Assembly (NCBI GenBank): GCA_044369995.1
Contig: JBILWG010000149.1
Location: 1-5,096 of the forward strand
Length of the DNA stretch: 5,096 nucleotides
Origin: F1-60-MAGs149 sp044369995
GTDB lineage: Bacteria; Actinomycetota; Thermoleophilia; Gaiellales; F1-60-MAGs149
Direction of reading: 5' to 3'
The translations under genes were made by a program, and so were the position numbers. Each line of letters starts with the position of its first letter. The stretch's first letter is position 1. Under the pieces are notes generated by a model. That model saw nothing but the letters and a program-made list of their open reading frames with translations, did no database searches and was not told where the DNA came from. Shown here piece after piece: positions 1-5,096 of the stretch.

Positions 1-373
1 CCACCACGAGCACGTCGCAGTGCGCGAAGCGCTTCTCGAAGCGTGTGGTCTCGCGCTCGGTGGGCAGCAGCCCCTGGTGGAGGCGTCCCTCGGCCTCGAA
101 ACCCGGGAACACCTCGACCTCGTTCATGCGCATCAGCGGCTCGGTCACATCACCGGTGCCGACCTGTGCGAAAGCGTGCGGATCGGTGACGTTGTCGGTG
201 ACGACACCGCGCGGGCGGCTCATCAGGACGCTCGTGCCGATCACGTCGACGCCGTTGGCCAGCAGCGCGGAGGCCAGCGTGTCACCCGGGTGCGCGGTCA
301 GCGTCCGGCCGTCATAGGTGAACTCGAAGGAGTGGTCGTGGTCGATGCGGCCACGGTCGTCGAGGCGCTTCAT
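1..373 (-). CDS. soxA: Sarcosine oxidase alpha subunit, N-terminal part (cut by window edge)
   Basis: This is the first 124 codons of the large alpha subunit of heterotetrameric sarcosine oxidase, a cytoplasmic enzyme that demethylates sarcosine to glycine with production of H2O2 and 5,10-methylene-tetrahydrofolate. The full family protein is near 950-1000 residues, so most of the gene lies beyond position 1. Visible is the N-terminal ferredoxin-like fold: RIDHDHSFEFTYDGRTLTAH (residues 9-28), then GDTLASALLANGV (30-42) and SRPRG (52-56). The first cysteine is C119, so no Fe-S ligands are present, as expected for this subunit. The last visible residues, CDVLVV (119-124), are the first beta strand of the dinucleotide-binding Rossmann fold, whose glycine motif should follow immediately off the edge. 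In the family the alpha subunit binds NAD+ and folate and shares FMN with beta. The start is ATG at 373, preceded by a strong GGAGG (385-381) seven bases upstream inside soxD. The ATG overlaps the soxD stop as ATGA, which implies translational coupling. Confidence 0.93.
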   Translation of the reverse strand, partial: MKRLDDRGRIDHDHSFEFTYDGRTLTAHPGDTLASALLANGVDVIGTSVLMSRPRGVVTDNVTDPHAFAQVGTGDVTEPLMRMNEVEVFPGFEAEGRLHQGLLPTERETTRFEKRFAHCDVLVV

Positions 374-648
374 CGGGCGTCCTCCGGCTGCTCGCCGACC
401 CGGTACGAGCCGACGAGCTCGTGGGTTCCCGTGTCGCGGATGACGTTGAACCAGCGGCGGCAGCCGGCGGCATGGTTCCAGCGCTCGGCGTAGCGGCCGC
501 GCGAGTTGTCGCGGACGAACAGGAAGCGCGCCCACTCCTCGTCCGACAGCACCTCCGGGTCGGCGGGATAGGCGACGTGCGCCTGGCCGCCGTACTTGAA
601 CTCCGGCTCGTCGCGTGGTCCGCAGTACGGGCAGCGGATCTCGAACAT
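370..648 (-). CDS. soxD: Sarcosine oxidase delta subunit
   Basis: This is a 92-residue protein, the usual length of the small delta subunit of heterotetrameric sarcosine oxidase. It begins MFEIRCPYCGPRDEPEFKYG, the hallmark N-terminus of the family, and continues with SDEEWARFLFVRDNSRGRYA (35-54) and ERWNHAAGCRRWFNVIRDT (55-73). The zinc-binding set seen in crystal structures of the family, two Cys near the N-terminus plus a His and a Cys near residue 60, is present here as C6, C9, H59 and C63. Delta has no catalytic centre; it packs against the alpha subunit and stabilises the complex. The gene sits between soxB and soxA, the standard order. Its ATG (648-646) shares one base with the soxB stop (TGATG), and its TGA (372-370) overlaps the soxA ATG. 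The only Shine-Dalgarno-like sequence is a weak GGTGG at 660-656, so its translation probably depends on ribosomes finishing soxB. Recognition is secure. Confidence 0.95.
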   Translation of the reverse strand: MFEIRCPYCGPRDEPEFKYGGQAHVAYPADPEVLSDEEWARFLFVRDNSRGRYAERWNHAAGCRRWFNVIRDTGTHELVGSYRVGEQPEDAR

Positions 649-1877
649 CAGTGCGCCACCGCGGCAGCGCCGTGCTCGTCGATCAGCTCGCCGGTCTCGA
701 ACCGCGTCATCGAGAACGGGCGGTTGAGCTCGTGCGGCTCGCCCGTCGCGATCGTGTGCGCCATCACCCAGCCCGAGCCCGGCGTGGCCTTGAAGCCACC
801 GGTGCCCCAGCCGCAGTTGACGTAGAGGTTCTCGACGGGGGTGAGGCCGACGATCGGCGAGGCGTCGGGGCAGACGTCGACGATGCCGCCCCACGTGCGC
901 ATGACGCGCGCGCGAGAGAACTGGGGGAAGAGCTCCATGCCGGCGCTCATCTGCTCCTCGATCACGTGGAGCCCGCCGCGCTGCGCGTAGGAGTTGAAGG
1001 CGTCGATGCCGGCGCCCATCACGAGCTCGCCCTTGTGCGCCTGCGAGACGTAGACGTGCACGGCGTTGCTCATCACGACGCAGTTGAGGACCTGCTCGTA
1101 GACCTCGGAGACGAGGGCCTGCAGGGGGTGCGACTGGATCGGAAGGTCGAAGCCGGCCATCGCCGTCAACAGGCTGGTGCGCCCGGCGGCGACGAGGCCG
1201 ACCTTCCCGGCGGCGATCGGGCCCTTGCTCGTCTGGAGCCCCGTCACGCGGCCATCGACGACGTCGATGCCGGTCACCTCGCAGCCCTGGATCAGGTCGA
1301 CCCCGAGGGCGTCGGCCGCGCGGCCGAGCGCGAAGACGACGGCGTCGTGGCGGGCGATGCCACCGCGGCGCTGCAGCGTCGCGCCCAGCACGGGATAGCG
1401 CGCCTCGGGCGAGATGTCGACGATCGGGCAGAACTCCTTGACCGCGTCGGCATCGAGCCACTCGGCGTCGACGCCGTTGAGGCGGTTGGCCTCGACGCGG
1501 CGGACGCTCTCGCGGACGTCGTGCAGGTTGTGCGCGAGGTTGAGCACGCCGCGCTGGGAGAACATGACGTCGTAGTCGAGCTCGTCCGACAGCCCCTCCC
1601 AGAGCTTGAGGGCGTGCTCGTACATCGCCGCGCTCTCGTCCCACAGGTAGTTGGACCGGATGATCGTCGTGTTGCGCACGGCGTTGCCGTTGCCGAGCCA
1701 GCCGCGCTCGACGACGGCGACGTCCTTCATGCCGTGGTTCTTCGCGAGGTAGTACGCGGTGGCGAGGCCGTGCAGGCCACCGCCGACGATGATCGCCTCG
1801 TACGACTTCTTCGGCTCGGGCGTGCGCCAGAGGAAGGGGGCGTTGTGGAGGGCGTGCTCGTTGGGATCGAGTTCCAT
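648..1877 (-). CDS. soxB: Sarcosine oxidase beta subunit (FAD/FMN)
   Basis: This 409-residue flavoprotein is the catalytic beta subunit of heterotetrameric sarcosine oxidase (family size about 405), a DAO-type oxidoreductase. It oxidises sarcosine at a non-covalent FAD; electrons pass to an FMN at the alpha/beta interface and then to O2. Sequence support: the Rossmann motif YEAIIVGGGLHGLATAYYLA (26-45), the acidic strand end VAVVERGWLG (53-62), RNTTIIRSNY (68-77) and the C-terminal flavin loop CGWGTGGFKATPG (355-367). RRGGIARHDAV (170-180) corresponds to the family segment carrying the covalent FMN histidine, which makes His177 the predicted attachment site by alignment from memory. The frame stays open upstream to an ATG at 1979, but ATG 1877 is chosen because GGAG lies seven bases before it and the predicted promoter would start transcription near 1909. 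An ATG at 1910 is a less likely alternative. It is the first gene of a soxBDA(G) operon and is divergent from the membrane-protein/MMPL operon. Confidence 0.95.
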   Translation of the reverse strand: MELDPNEHALHNAPFLWRTPEPKKSYEAIIVGGGLHGLATAYYLAKNHGMKDVAVVERGWLGNGNAVRNTTIIRSNYLWDESAAMYEHALKLWEGLSDELDYDVMFSQRGVLNLAHNLHDVRESVRRVEANRLNGVDAEWLDADAVKEFCPIVDISPEARYPVLGATLQRRGGIARHDAVVFALGRAADALGVDLIQGCEVTGIDVVDGRVTGLQTSKGPIAAGKVGLVAAGRTSLLTAMAGFDLPIQSHPLQALVSEVYEQVLNCVVMSNAVHVYVSQAHKGELVMGAGIDAFNSYAQRGGLHVIEEQMSAGMELFPQFSRARVMRTWGGIVDVCPDASPIVGLTPVENLYVNCGWGTGGFKATPGSGWVMAHTIATGEPHELNRPFSMTRFETGELIDEHGAAAVAH

Positions 1878-1915
1878 CGGGTATCTCCAGCGTGAACAGC
1901 GGACTGACATTTCAG

Positions 1916-1945
1916 AGTCTAGTGGGAGCGCGCGCCGCACGTCAA
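1916..1945 (-). promoter_or_regulatory. Predicted sigma70-type promoter of the sox operon
   Basis: On the minus strand TTGACG (1945-1940, 5 of 6 matches to the -35 consensus) is separated by 18 bases from TAGACT (1921-1916, 4 of 6 matches to the -10 consensus). Transcription would start near 1909 and leave a leader of about 32 bases containing the soxB Shine-Dalgarno GGAG at 1888-1885. This supports the soxB start at 1877 and argues against the longer upstream reading frame. No riboswitch-sized leader is available, so any glycine or sarcosine response would need a DNA-binding regulator. Prediction by eye only. Confidence 0.6.
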
Positions 1946-1968
1946 CCACCTGTGCGTTGTAGACCCGC

Positions 1969-1997
1969 TTGCAGAGCACCGATCGACCTGATACAAC
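1969..1997 (+). promoter_or_regulatory. Predicted extended -10 promoter of the membrane protein/MMPL operon
   Basis: TTGCAG (1969-1974, only the TTG core matches the -35 consensus) is followed after 17 bases by TACAAC (1992-1997, 4 of 6 matches). A TG one base before the hexamer (1989-1990) makes an extended -10 that could compensate for the weak -35. The start would fall near 2004, giving a leader of roughly 30 bases. The inverted repeat at 1994-2023 covers the end of the -10 and the start point, a typical placement for a repressor site. Prediction by eye only. Confidence 0.5.
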
Positions 1998-2023
1998 TTG
2001 TCAACCGTTTGGTTGTGAAGTTG
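1994..2023. promoter_or_regulatory. 13-bp imperfect inverted repeat, candidate repressor operator
   Basis: The left arm CAACTTGTCAACC (1994-2006) and right arm GGTTGTGAAGTTG (2011-2023) are reverse complements at 11 of 13 positions around a GTTT spacer. The two mismatches are adjacent (2000-2001 against 2016-2017). It covers the end of the predicted -10 and the start site of the downstream operon and stops one base before its AGGAGG ribosome-binding site. Size and position resemble operators of TetR-family repressors, which often control efflux genes; no such regulator is encoded in the window, so the family is a guess. In RNA the repeat could also form a hairpin next to the ribosome-binding site, so a post-transcriptional role is an alternative. 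Confidence 0.55.
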
Positions 2024-2029
2024 AGGAGG
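2024..2029 (+). promoter_or_regulatory. Strong ribosome-binding site (AGGAGG) fixing the start at 2035
   Basis: A perfect AGGAGG lies five bases upstream of ATG 2035. It decides this start over the in-frame ATG at 1969, which would add 22 residues with no membrane or domain character and would begin upstream of the predicted -10. It abuts the right arm of the inverted repeat ending at 2023. Confidence 0.8.
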
Positions 2030-2034
2030 ACTCC

Positions 2035-2286
2035 ATGTCTGCAGTAACCCCGAAGATCACCGAAGCACCCGCCACTCTGGCCTGGTCGCTCGAGCGCGTG
2101 CTGTTCCTGATGGCCGGCGTGTTCGTGCTCGCCAGCGTGGCGCTCGCCGTCGTCGTATCCCCCTGGTTCCTCCTGCTGACGGCGTTCGTCGGCCTCAACC
2201 AGCTGCTGTACGTGGCGTCCGGCACCTGCGGCGCCGCCCTCATCCTGACCCGCGTCTTCCACCTGCAGAAGGGCTGCGCACGATGA
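2035..2286 (+). CDS. Small two-helix membrane protein, DUF2892/YgaP-TM-like
   Basis: This is an 83-residue integral membrane protein of unknown function. After a short polar N-terminus (1-18) comes a first hydrophobic helix around ERVLFLMAGVFVLASVALAV (20-39), a short turn at SPW (42-44), and a second helix FLLLTAFVGLNQLLYVASG (45-63). The tail CGAALILTRVFHLQKGCAR (65-83) is amphipathic to basic. The pattern of a proline/tryptophan turn, then LLTAFVGLN, then a Cys-containing segment before an ILxR motif matches the DUF2892 (YgaP-like transmembrane) family, recognised from memory. In YgaP itself this module follows a rhodanese domain, but here it stands alone. C65 and C81 are its only cysteines; C65 sits at the usual family Cys position. 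The TGA stop overlaps the ATG of the MMPL gene as ATGA, so the two are almost certainly co-translated. An accessory role for the transporter is inference. Confidence 0.85.
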   Translation: MSAVTPKITEAPATLAWSLERVLFLMAGVFVLASVALAVVVSPWFLLLTAFVGLNQLLYVASGTCGAALILTRVFHLQKGCAR

Positions 2287-4403
2287 GCACCGCCACCCCC
2301 ACCCTCGGTCCGATCGGCCGCCTCGGCCGCTGGTCCGCGACGCACCGCAAGCTCGTCGCCCTCGTCTGGCTGGTAGCGGCGATCGGCCTCGGCTTCTTCG
2401 CCCCGAAGGCCGAGCACGCGCTGTCCGGCGCCGGCTGGGAGGCCAGCGGCTCGCAGTCGGTCGAGGCGCGCGACGTCGTCGCCCGCGAGTTCCAGGGCCT
2501 CGGCGGCAGCGCCATGATGGTGGTGCTCACCTCGAAGACCCAGAGCGTCGACAGCCCGGCCTACCAGCAGGCGCTCAGCGACGTCACCCGGATTCTCGAG
2601 TCCGACGCGGCGGTCTCCACCGTCGTGCAGCCGCAGCCCGGCATGTCGCTGTCGGAAGACCGGCGCACCGCCGTCGTCCAGGGCGGCGCCGGACTCAACC
2701 CGACCGAGATGGTGCGCGCCGCCGACCGGCTCAAGGGCGACCTCGCCAAGGTCGGAAACGGCGACATCACCGTCGCACTGACCGGCGCGCCGGGCATGTG
2801 GAGCGACTTCAACGCCGCCAACAAGGACGCGATGCTGAAGTCCGAGCTCTACTCCTGGCCCGTCACCCTCGCCATCCTGCTGCTCGCCTTCGGCTCGCTC
2901 GTCGCCGCCGGCCTGCCGCTGATGCTCACGATCATCGGCCTGATGATGACCGCCGGCAGCCTCTACCTCGCCACGCAGGTCTTCGACGTGTCGATCTGGG
3001 CGATGAACTTCGCCATGATGTTCGCACTCGCGCTGGGCATCGATTACGCGCTGTTCGTCGTCGTTCGCTTCCGTGCCGCCCTGATGGGCAGTGGCATGAG
3101 CCCCAACGACGCCGTCGGCGTGACGATGGACACGGCCGGCAAGGCCGTGCTCTTCAGCGGCGTGACCGTCCTCATCTCGCTGTCGGCGGTGATGCTCGTG
3201 CCGAGCCCCGCCTTCCGCTCGATGGCGCTCGGCATCATGCTCGCGGTCCTGTTCGTCCTGCTCGCCACGTTGACGCTGCTGCCGATGGTGATGGCCAAAC
3301 TCGGTACCCGGATCAACGCGGTGTCGCTGCCGTGGGTGCACGCCGGCGAGCATCGGTCGGCGCGCTTCGCCCGCTGGGGTGAGTTCCTCTGGAAGCACCC
3401 GATCCTCCCCGGCATCGCGGCCGTCGCCCTGCTGCTCCTGCTCGCCGTCCCGGCACTCGATCTGCGCACCGGCATGCCGTCGATCAAGGTCGTCCCGTCC
3501 GAGGACGGCTCGCGCGTCGGCTACGAGACCATCCAGTCGACGTTCGGCCCCGGCGCACCGGGTGCACTGCAGATCGTGACCCCGACGGCCGAGGTGGCGG
3601 CCGTCAGCGAGACGCTGCAGAACGATCCCGGCATCGCCGCGGTCATGCCCGGCATGCCGTCAGCCGACGGCGACCTGACGCTGATCCAGGCCGTGCCCAG
3701 GACCGACCCATCGGATCCCGCGCTCGGCACAGCCATCGATCGCCTGCGCGGCGAGCTACCGGCCAACGTCCTCGTCGGCGGGGCGGCAGCCGAGAACCAC
3801 GATCTCGAGGTCGCGCTCGGTGACGCCACGCCACTCGTGATCGGCATCGTCCTCGTGCTCGGCTTCCTGCTGCTCCTCGTGGCGCTGCAGGCGCCGCTGA
3901 TCGCACTGATCGGCGTGATCACCAACCTCCTGGCCGTCGGTGCCGCCTTCGGCGTCGCCAAGCTGATCTTCCAGGATGGCTACCTCACCAGCCTCCTCGG
4001 GTTCGAGCCGCAGGGCTTCCTCGACGCCTGGGGTCCCGTGTTCTTCTTCGCGATGATCTTCGCGATCTCGATGGACTACACGGTCTTCCTGCTCGCGTCG
4101 GCGAAGGAGCACTACGACCACTCGCACGATCCGAAGGAGGCTGCGATCGGCGGTCTCGCCCACTCGGGTCGCGTGATCTTCGCCGCTGCCGCGGTGATGG
4201 TCGCCGTGTTCTTCACCTTCGCGATCTCGGGGCCGATCCCGCCGAAGGAGATGGGCATCATCCTCGGCGTCGCCGTCCTCCTCGACGCACTGCTGATCCG
4301 CCTCCTGCTGATCCCGGTCGCCTTGCGTCTGACCGGACGGGCCGCCTGGTACCTGCCGAAGTGGCTCGACCGGATCCTGCCCGACGTGCGCTTCGGCCAC
4401 TGA
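2283..4403 (+). CDS. MMPL/RND-family transporter (YdfJ/MmpL type)
   Basis: This 706-residue inner-membrane exporter of the MMPL branch of the RND superfamily is expected to be proton-driven and to move lipids, hydrophobic compounds or drugs. The layout is the standard duplicated one: helix 1 near 24-40 (LVALVWLVAAIGLGFFA); a first periplasmic domain about 45-185; a helix bundle about 192-340; a helix near 374-392; a second periplasmic domain about 395-510; and a second bundle about 515-685. The proton-relay Asp-Tyr pairs of the MmpL family appear in both halves: GIDYALF (D254-Y255) and SMDYTVF (D598-Y599). The protein ends shortly after the last helix, with no large C-terminal cytoplasmic domain. 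The second-half loop after SMDY is unusual: ASAKEHYDHSHD (605-616) has three histidines where relatives often have an Arg-rich segment. The ATG at 2283 overlaps the upstream stop; a modest AAGGG at 2269-2273 precedes it. The substrate cannot be told from sequence. Confidence 0.93.
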   Translation: MSTATPTLGPIGRLGRWSATHRKLVALVWLVAAIGLGFFAPKAEHALSGAGWEASGSQSVEARDVVAREFQGLGGSAMMVVLTSKTQSVDSPAYQQALSDVTRILESDAAVSTVVQPQPGMSLSEDRRTAVVQGGAGLNPTEMVRAADRLKGDLAKVGNGDITVALTGAPGMWSDFNAANKDAMLKSELYSWPVTLAILLLAFGSLVAAGLPLMLTIIGLMMTAGSLYLATQVFDVSIWAMNFAMMFALALGIDYALFVVVRFRAALMGSGMSPNDAVGVTMDTAGKAVLFSGVTVLISLSAVMLVPSPAFRSMALGIMLAVLFVLLATLTLLPMVMAKLGTRINAVSLPWVHAGEHRSARFARWGEFLWKHPILPGIAAVALLLLLAVPALDLRTGMPSIKVVPSEDGSRVGYETIQSTFGPGAPGALQIVTPTAEVAAVSETLQNDPGIAAVMPGMPSADGDLTLIQAVPRTDPSDPALGTAIDRLRGELPANVLVGGAAAENHDLEVALGDATPLVIGIVLVLGFLLLLVALQAPLIALIGVITNLLAVGAAFGVAKLIFQDGYLTSLLGFEPQGFLDAWGPVFFFAMIFAISMDYTVFLLASAKEHYDHSHDPKEAAIGGLAHSGRVIFAAAAVMVAVFFTFAISGPIPPKEMGIILGVAVLLDALLIRLLLIPVALRLTGRAAWYLPKWLDRILPDVRFGH

Positions 4404-4452
4404 TCGACCGCGCCGCCGCGGAGCTCCCCCCAGCCTCGCGGCGGCGCCGATC
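4402..4452 (+). terminator. GC-rich hairpin after the MMPL gene, probable terminator
   Basis: GCGCCGCCGCG (4410-4420) pairs perfectly with CGCGGCGGCGC (4437-4447) across a 16-base loop. Outside it GATCG (4402-4406) pairs with CGATC (4448-4452), leaving a three-base ACC bulge. The stem begins within the MMPL stop codon. No T-run follows on the plus strand, so it is not a classical intrinsic terminator; U-less hairpins of this kind are commonly proposed as terminators in high-GC actinobacteria. It separates the transporter operon from the dehydrogenase gene. Confidence 0.6.
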
Positions 4453-4479
4453 GAATAGGCGGGCAAGACGTGGAATACT
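4451..4479 (+). promoter_or_regulatory. Possible leaderless promoter of the alcohol dehydrogenase gene
   Basis: AATACT (4474-4479, 4 of 6 matches to the -10 consensus) lies exactly seven bases before ATG 4487, so transcription could start at the A of the start codon. A poor -35 (TCGAAT, 4451-4456) sits 17 bases upstream and overlaps the end of the preceding hairpin. No convincing Shine-Dalgarno is present at normal distance; the nearest GGA (4472-4474) is 12 bases away. This fits leaderless expression, which is common in actinobacteria, but the evidence is thin. Confidence 0.35.
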
Positions 4480-4486
4480 CCTCGGC

Positions 4487-5096
4487 ATGCGCACCTGCCG
4501 AGCCGCTCTCCTCCACGAGTTCAACGCCCCGCTGATCATCCATGACGATCTCGTCGTCGACGATCCCAAGCAGGGCGAGGTGCTCGTCAAGCTGGGCGCC
4601 AGCGGCGTCTGCCGTTCCGACCTCCACACGATCGAGTGGACCGGACGCGTGGACGTGCCGTCGATGCTCGGCCACGAGGGCGCCGGCACCGTCGAGGCCG
4701 TCGGCCCCGGCGTGCAGAACCTCAAAGTCGGCGACAAGGTCGTGCTGGCCTGGGTCGCGCCGTGCGGGCAGTGCAAGATGTGCCAGCGAAACCGTCCCGC
4801 GCTCTGCACCGAGCAGGGCAAGTTCGAGTTCGGCTCCCTGCTCGACGGCACGAGCCGCTACTCGATCCACGGGGAGTCGGTTGCCGTCTACTCCAGCTCG
4901 ACGTTCTCCGAGTACTGCGTCGTGCCCGAGGTCTCCGCGATCAAGGTCGAGACGGAGCTGCCGTGGGAATACCTCGCGCTCGTCGGCTGCGCCGTCACCA
5001 CCGGCGTCGGCGCCGCGATCAACACGGCCAAGGTCGCCCCGGGCGATACCGTCGCCGTCGTCGGCTGCGGTGGCGTCGGGCTCAGTGCCCTGCAGG
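4487..5096 (+). CDS. Zinc-dependent alcohol dehydrogenase, class III-like MDR family (cut by window edge)
   Basis: The first 203 codons of a medium-chain zinc alcohol dehydrogenase are present, out of about 360-375 usual for the family; the 3' end lies beyond the window. It would be a cytoplasmic NAD(P)-dependent enzyme oxidising an alcohol or hydroxymethyl-thiol adduct. The GroES-like catalytic domain carries the catalytic zinc ligands C42 (in GVCRSDLH), H63 and E64 (in GHEGAGTVEAVGPGV), and C168 (in LVGCAVTTGVGAA). The structural-zinc lobe is complete: C93, C96, C99 and C107. The Rossmann fold begins at VAPGDTVAVVGCGGVGLSAL (183-202), with glycines G193, G195, G196 and G198. Residues about 116-140 form an insertion typical of the class III/AdhB-AdhD-like actinobacterial branch rather than short AdhP-type enzymes. 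The substrate is undetermined; mycothiol- or glutathione-linked formaldehyde dehydrogenases and NDMA-dependent alcohol dehydrogenases are related. ATG 4487 is the first plausible start and places MRTCRAALLHEF at the expected N-terminus. Confidence 0.93.
   Translation, partial: MRTCRAALLHEFNAPLIIHDDLVVDDPKQGEVLVKLGASGVCRSDLHTIEWTGRVDVPSMLGHEGAGTVEAVGPGVQNLKVGDKVVLAWVAPCGQCKMCQRNRPALCTEQGKFEFGSLLDGTSRYSIHGESVAVYSSSTFSEYCVVPEVSAIKVETELPWEYLALVGCAVTTGVGAAINTAKVAPGDTVAVVGCGGVGLSALQ

Noticed and set aside
370..1644. A 424-codon minus-strand frame that ends as SoxD
   Set aside because: Only the last 92 codons from ATG 648 are real soxD. The upstream extension is an out-of-frame reading of soxB, Arg/Ala-rich and without homology.
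615..1895. A 426-codon open frame on the plus strand, antisense to soxB
   Set aside because: The translation is low-complexity, rich in Arg, Ala, Val, Asp and His, with no recognisable domain. It mirrors the codon structure of soxB, whose identity is certain. Long antisense frames are expected at this GC content.
1878..1979. Longer soxB start at 1979 (34 extra residues)
   Set aside because: The extension has no family character, the predicted promoter lies inside it, and ATG 1877 has a well-spaced GGAG.
1999..2004. Perfect minus-strand TTGACA as an alternative sox -35
   Set aside because: No -10-like hexamer lies 16-19 bases downstream. The sequence is better explained as part of the inverted repeat.
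1969..2034. Longer start at 1969 for the small membrane protein
   Set aside because: It would begin upstream of the predicted -10. ATG 2035 has a perfect AGGAGG at five bases.
1878..2034. Glycine riboswitch or other structured leader for the sox operon
   Set aside because: The intergenic region is only 157 bases, the predicted sox leader is about 32 bases, and no tandem aptamer-like structure is visible.
2001..3398. A 465-codon open frame on the minus strand, antisense to the DUF2892-like and MMPL genes
   Set aside because: The product is a hydrophilic, His/Asp/Glu/Arg-rich sequence typical of an antisense shadow of hydrophobic transporter codons. It has no domain and no start signals.
1..5096. 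CRISPR array, tRNA/rRNA, insertion sequence, defence or mobile genes
   Set aside because: No spaced direct repeats, RNA gene signatures, transposase/integrase motifs or terminal repeats were seen. Coding runs nearly end to end with recognisable metabolic and transport genes.

Overview
The window looks like a chromosomal stretch of a high-GC bacterium, most likely an actinobacterium. This rests on strong G/C preference at third codon positions, on a class III-like zinc alcohol dehydrogenase of the type common in mycobacteria and relatives, on an MmpL/YdfJ-type MMPL transporter, and on a catabolic sox operon. No phylogenetic marker gene is present, so the genus cannot be named. There are no RNA genes, CRISPR arrays, insertion sequences or other signs of a mobile region.

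Layout: (1) 1-1877, minus strand: the start of a heterotetrameric sarcosine oxidase operon in the order soxB-soxD-soxA, with soxA running off the left edge. The genes overlap by 1 nt (TGATG) and 4 nt (ATGA). (2) 1878-2034: a 157-bp divergent promoter region. It holds a good sigma70-like promoter for sox (TTGACG-18-TAGACT) and an extended -10 promoter for the opposite operon. A 13-bp imperfect inverted repeat sits exactly over the -10/start region of that second promoter and looks like a repressor operator. (3) 2035-4403, plus strand: a two-gene operon encoding an 83-residue two-helix membrane protein (DUF2892/YgaP-TM-like) overlapping by ATGA with a 706-residue MMPL-family exporter. (4) 4404-4486: a GC-rich hairpin, probably the terminator, followed by a possible leaderless promoter. 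(5) 4487-5096, plus strand: the N-terminal 203 codons of a zinc-dependent, medium-chain alcohol dehydrogenase, cut by the right edge.

How the parts may work together: SoxBDA (with SoxG expected beyond the left edge) oxidatively demethylates sarcosine to glycine, feeding the one-carbon unit to tetrahydrofolate and making H2O2. The divergent membrane-protein/MMPL pair looks like a separately regulated export unit with its own operator, and nothing seen ties its substrate to sarcosine. The dehydrogenase has its own start signals and belongs to a superfamily that includes thiol-dependent formaldehyde dehydrogenases, so a link to formaldehyde from sarcosine oxidation is possible but unproven. Most of the window is ordinary metabolism and transport. 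The part most worth a second look is the small membrane protein translationally coupled to the MMPL exporter under a palindromic operator.
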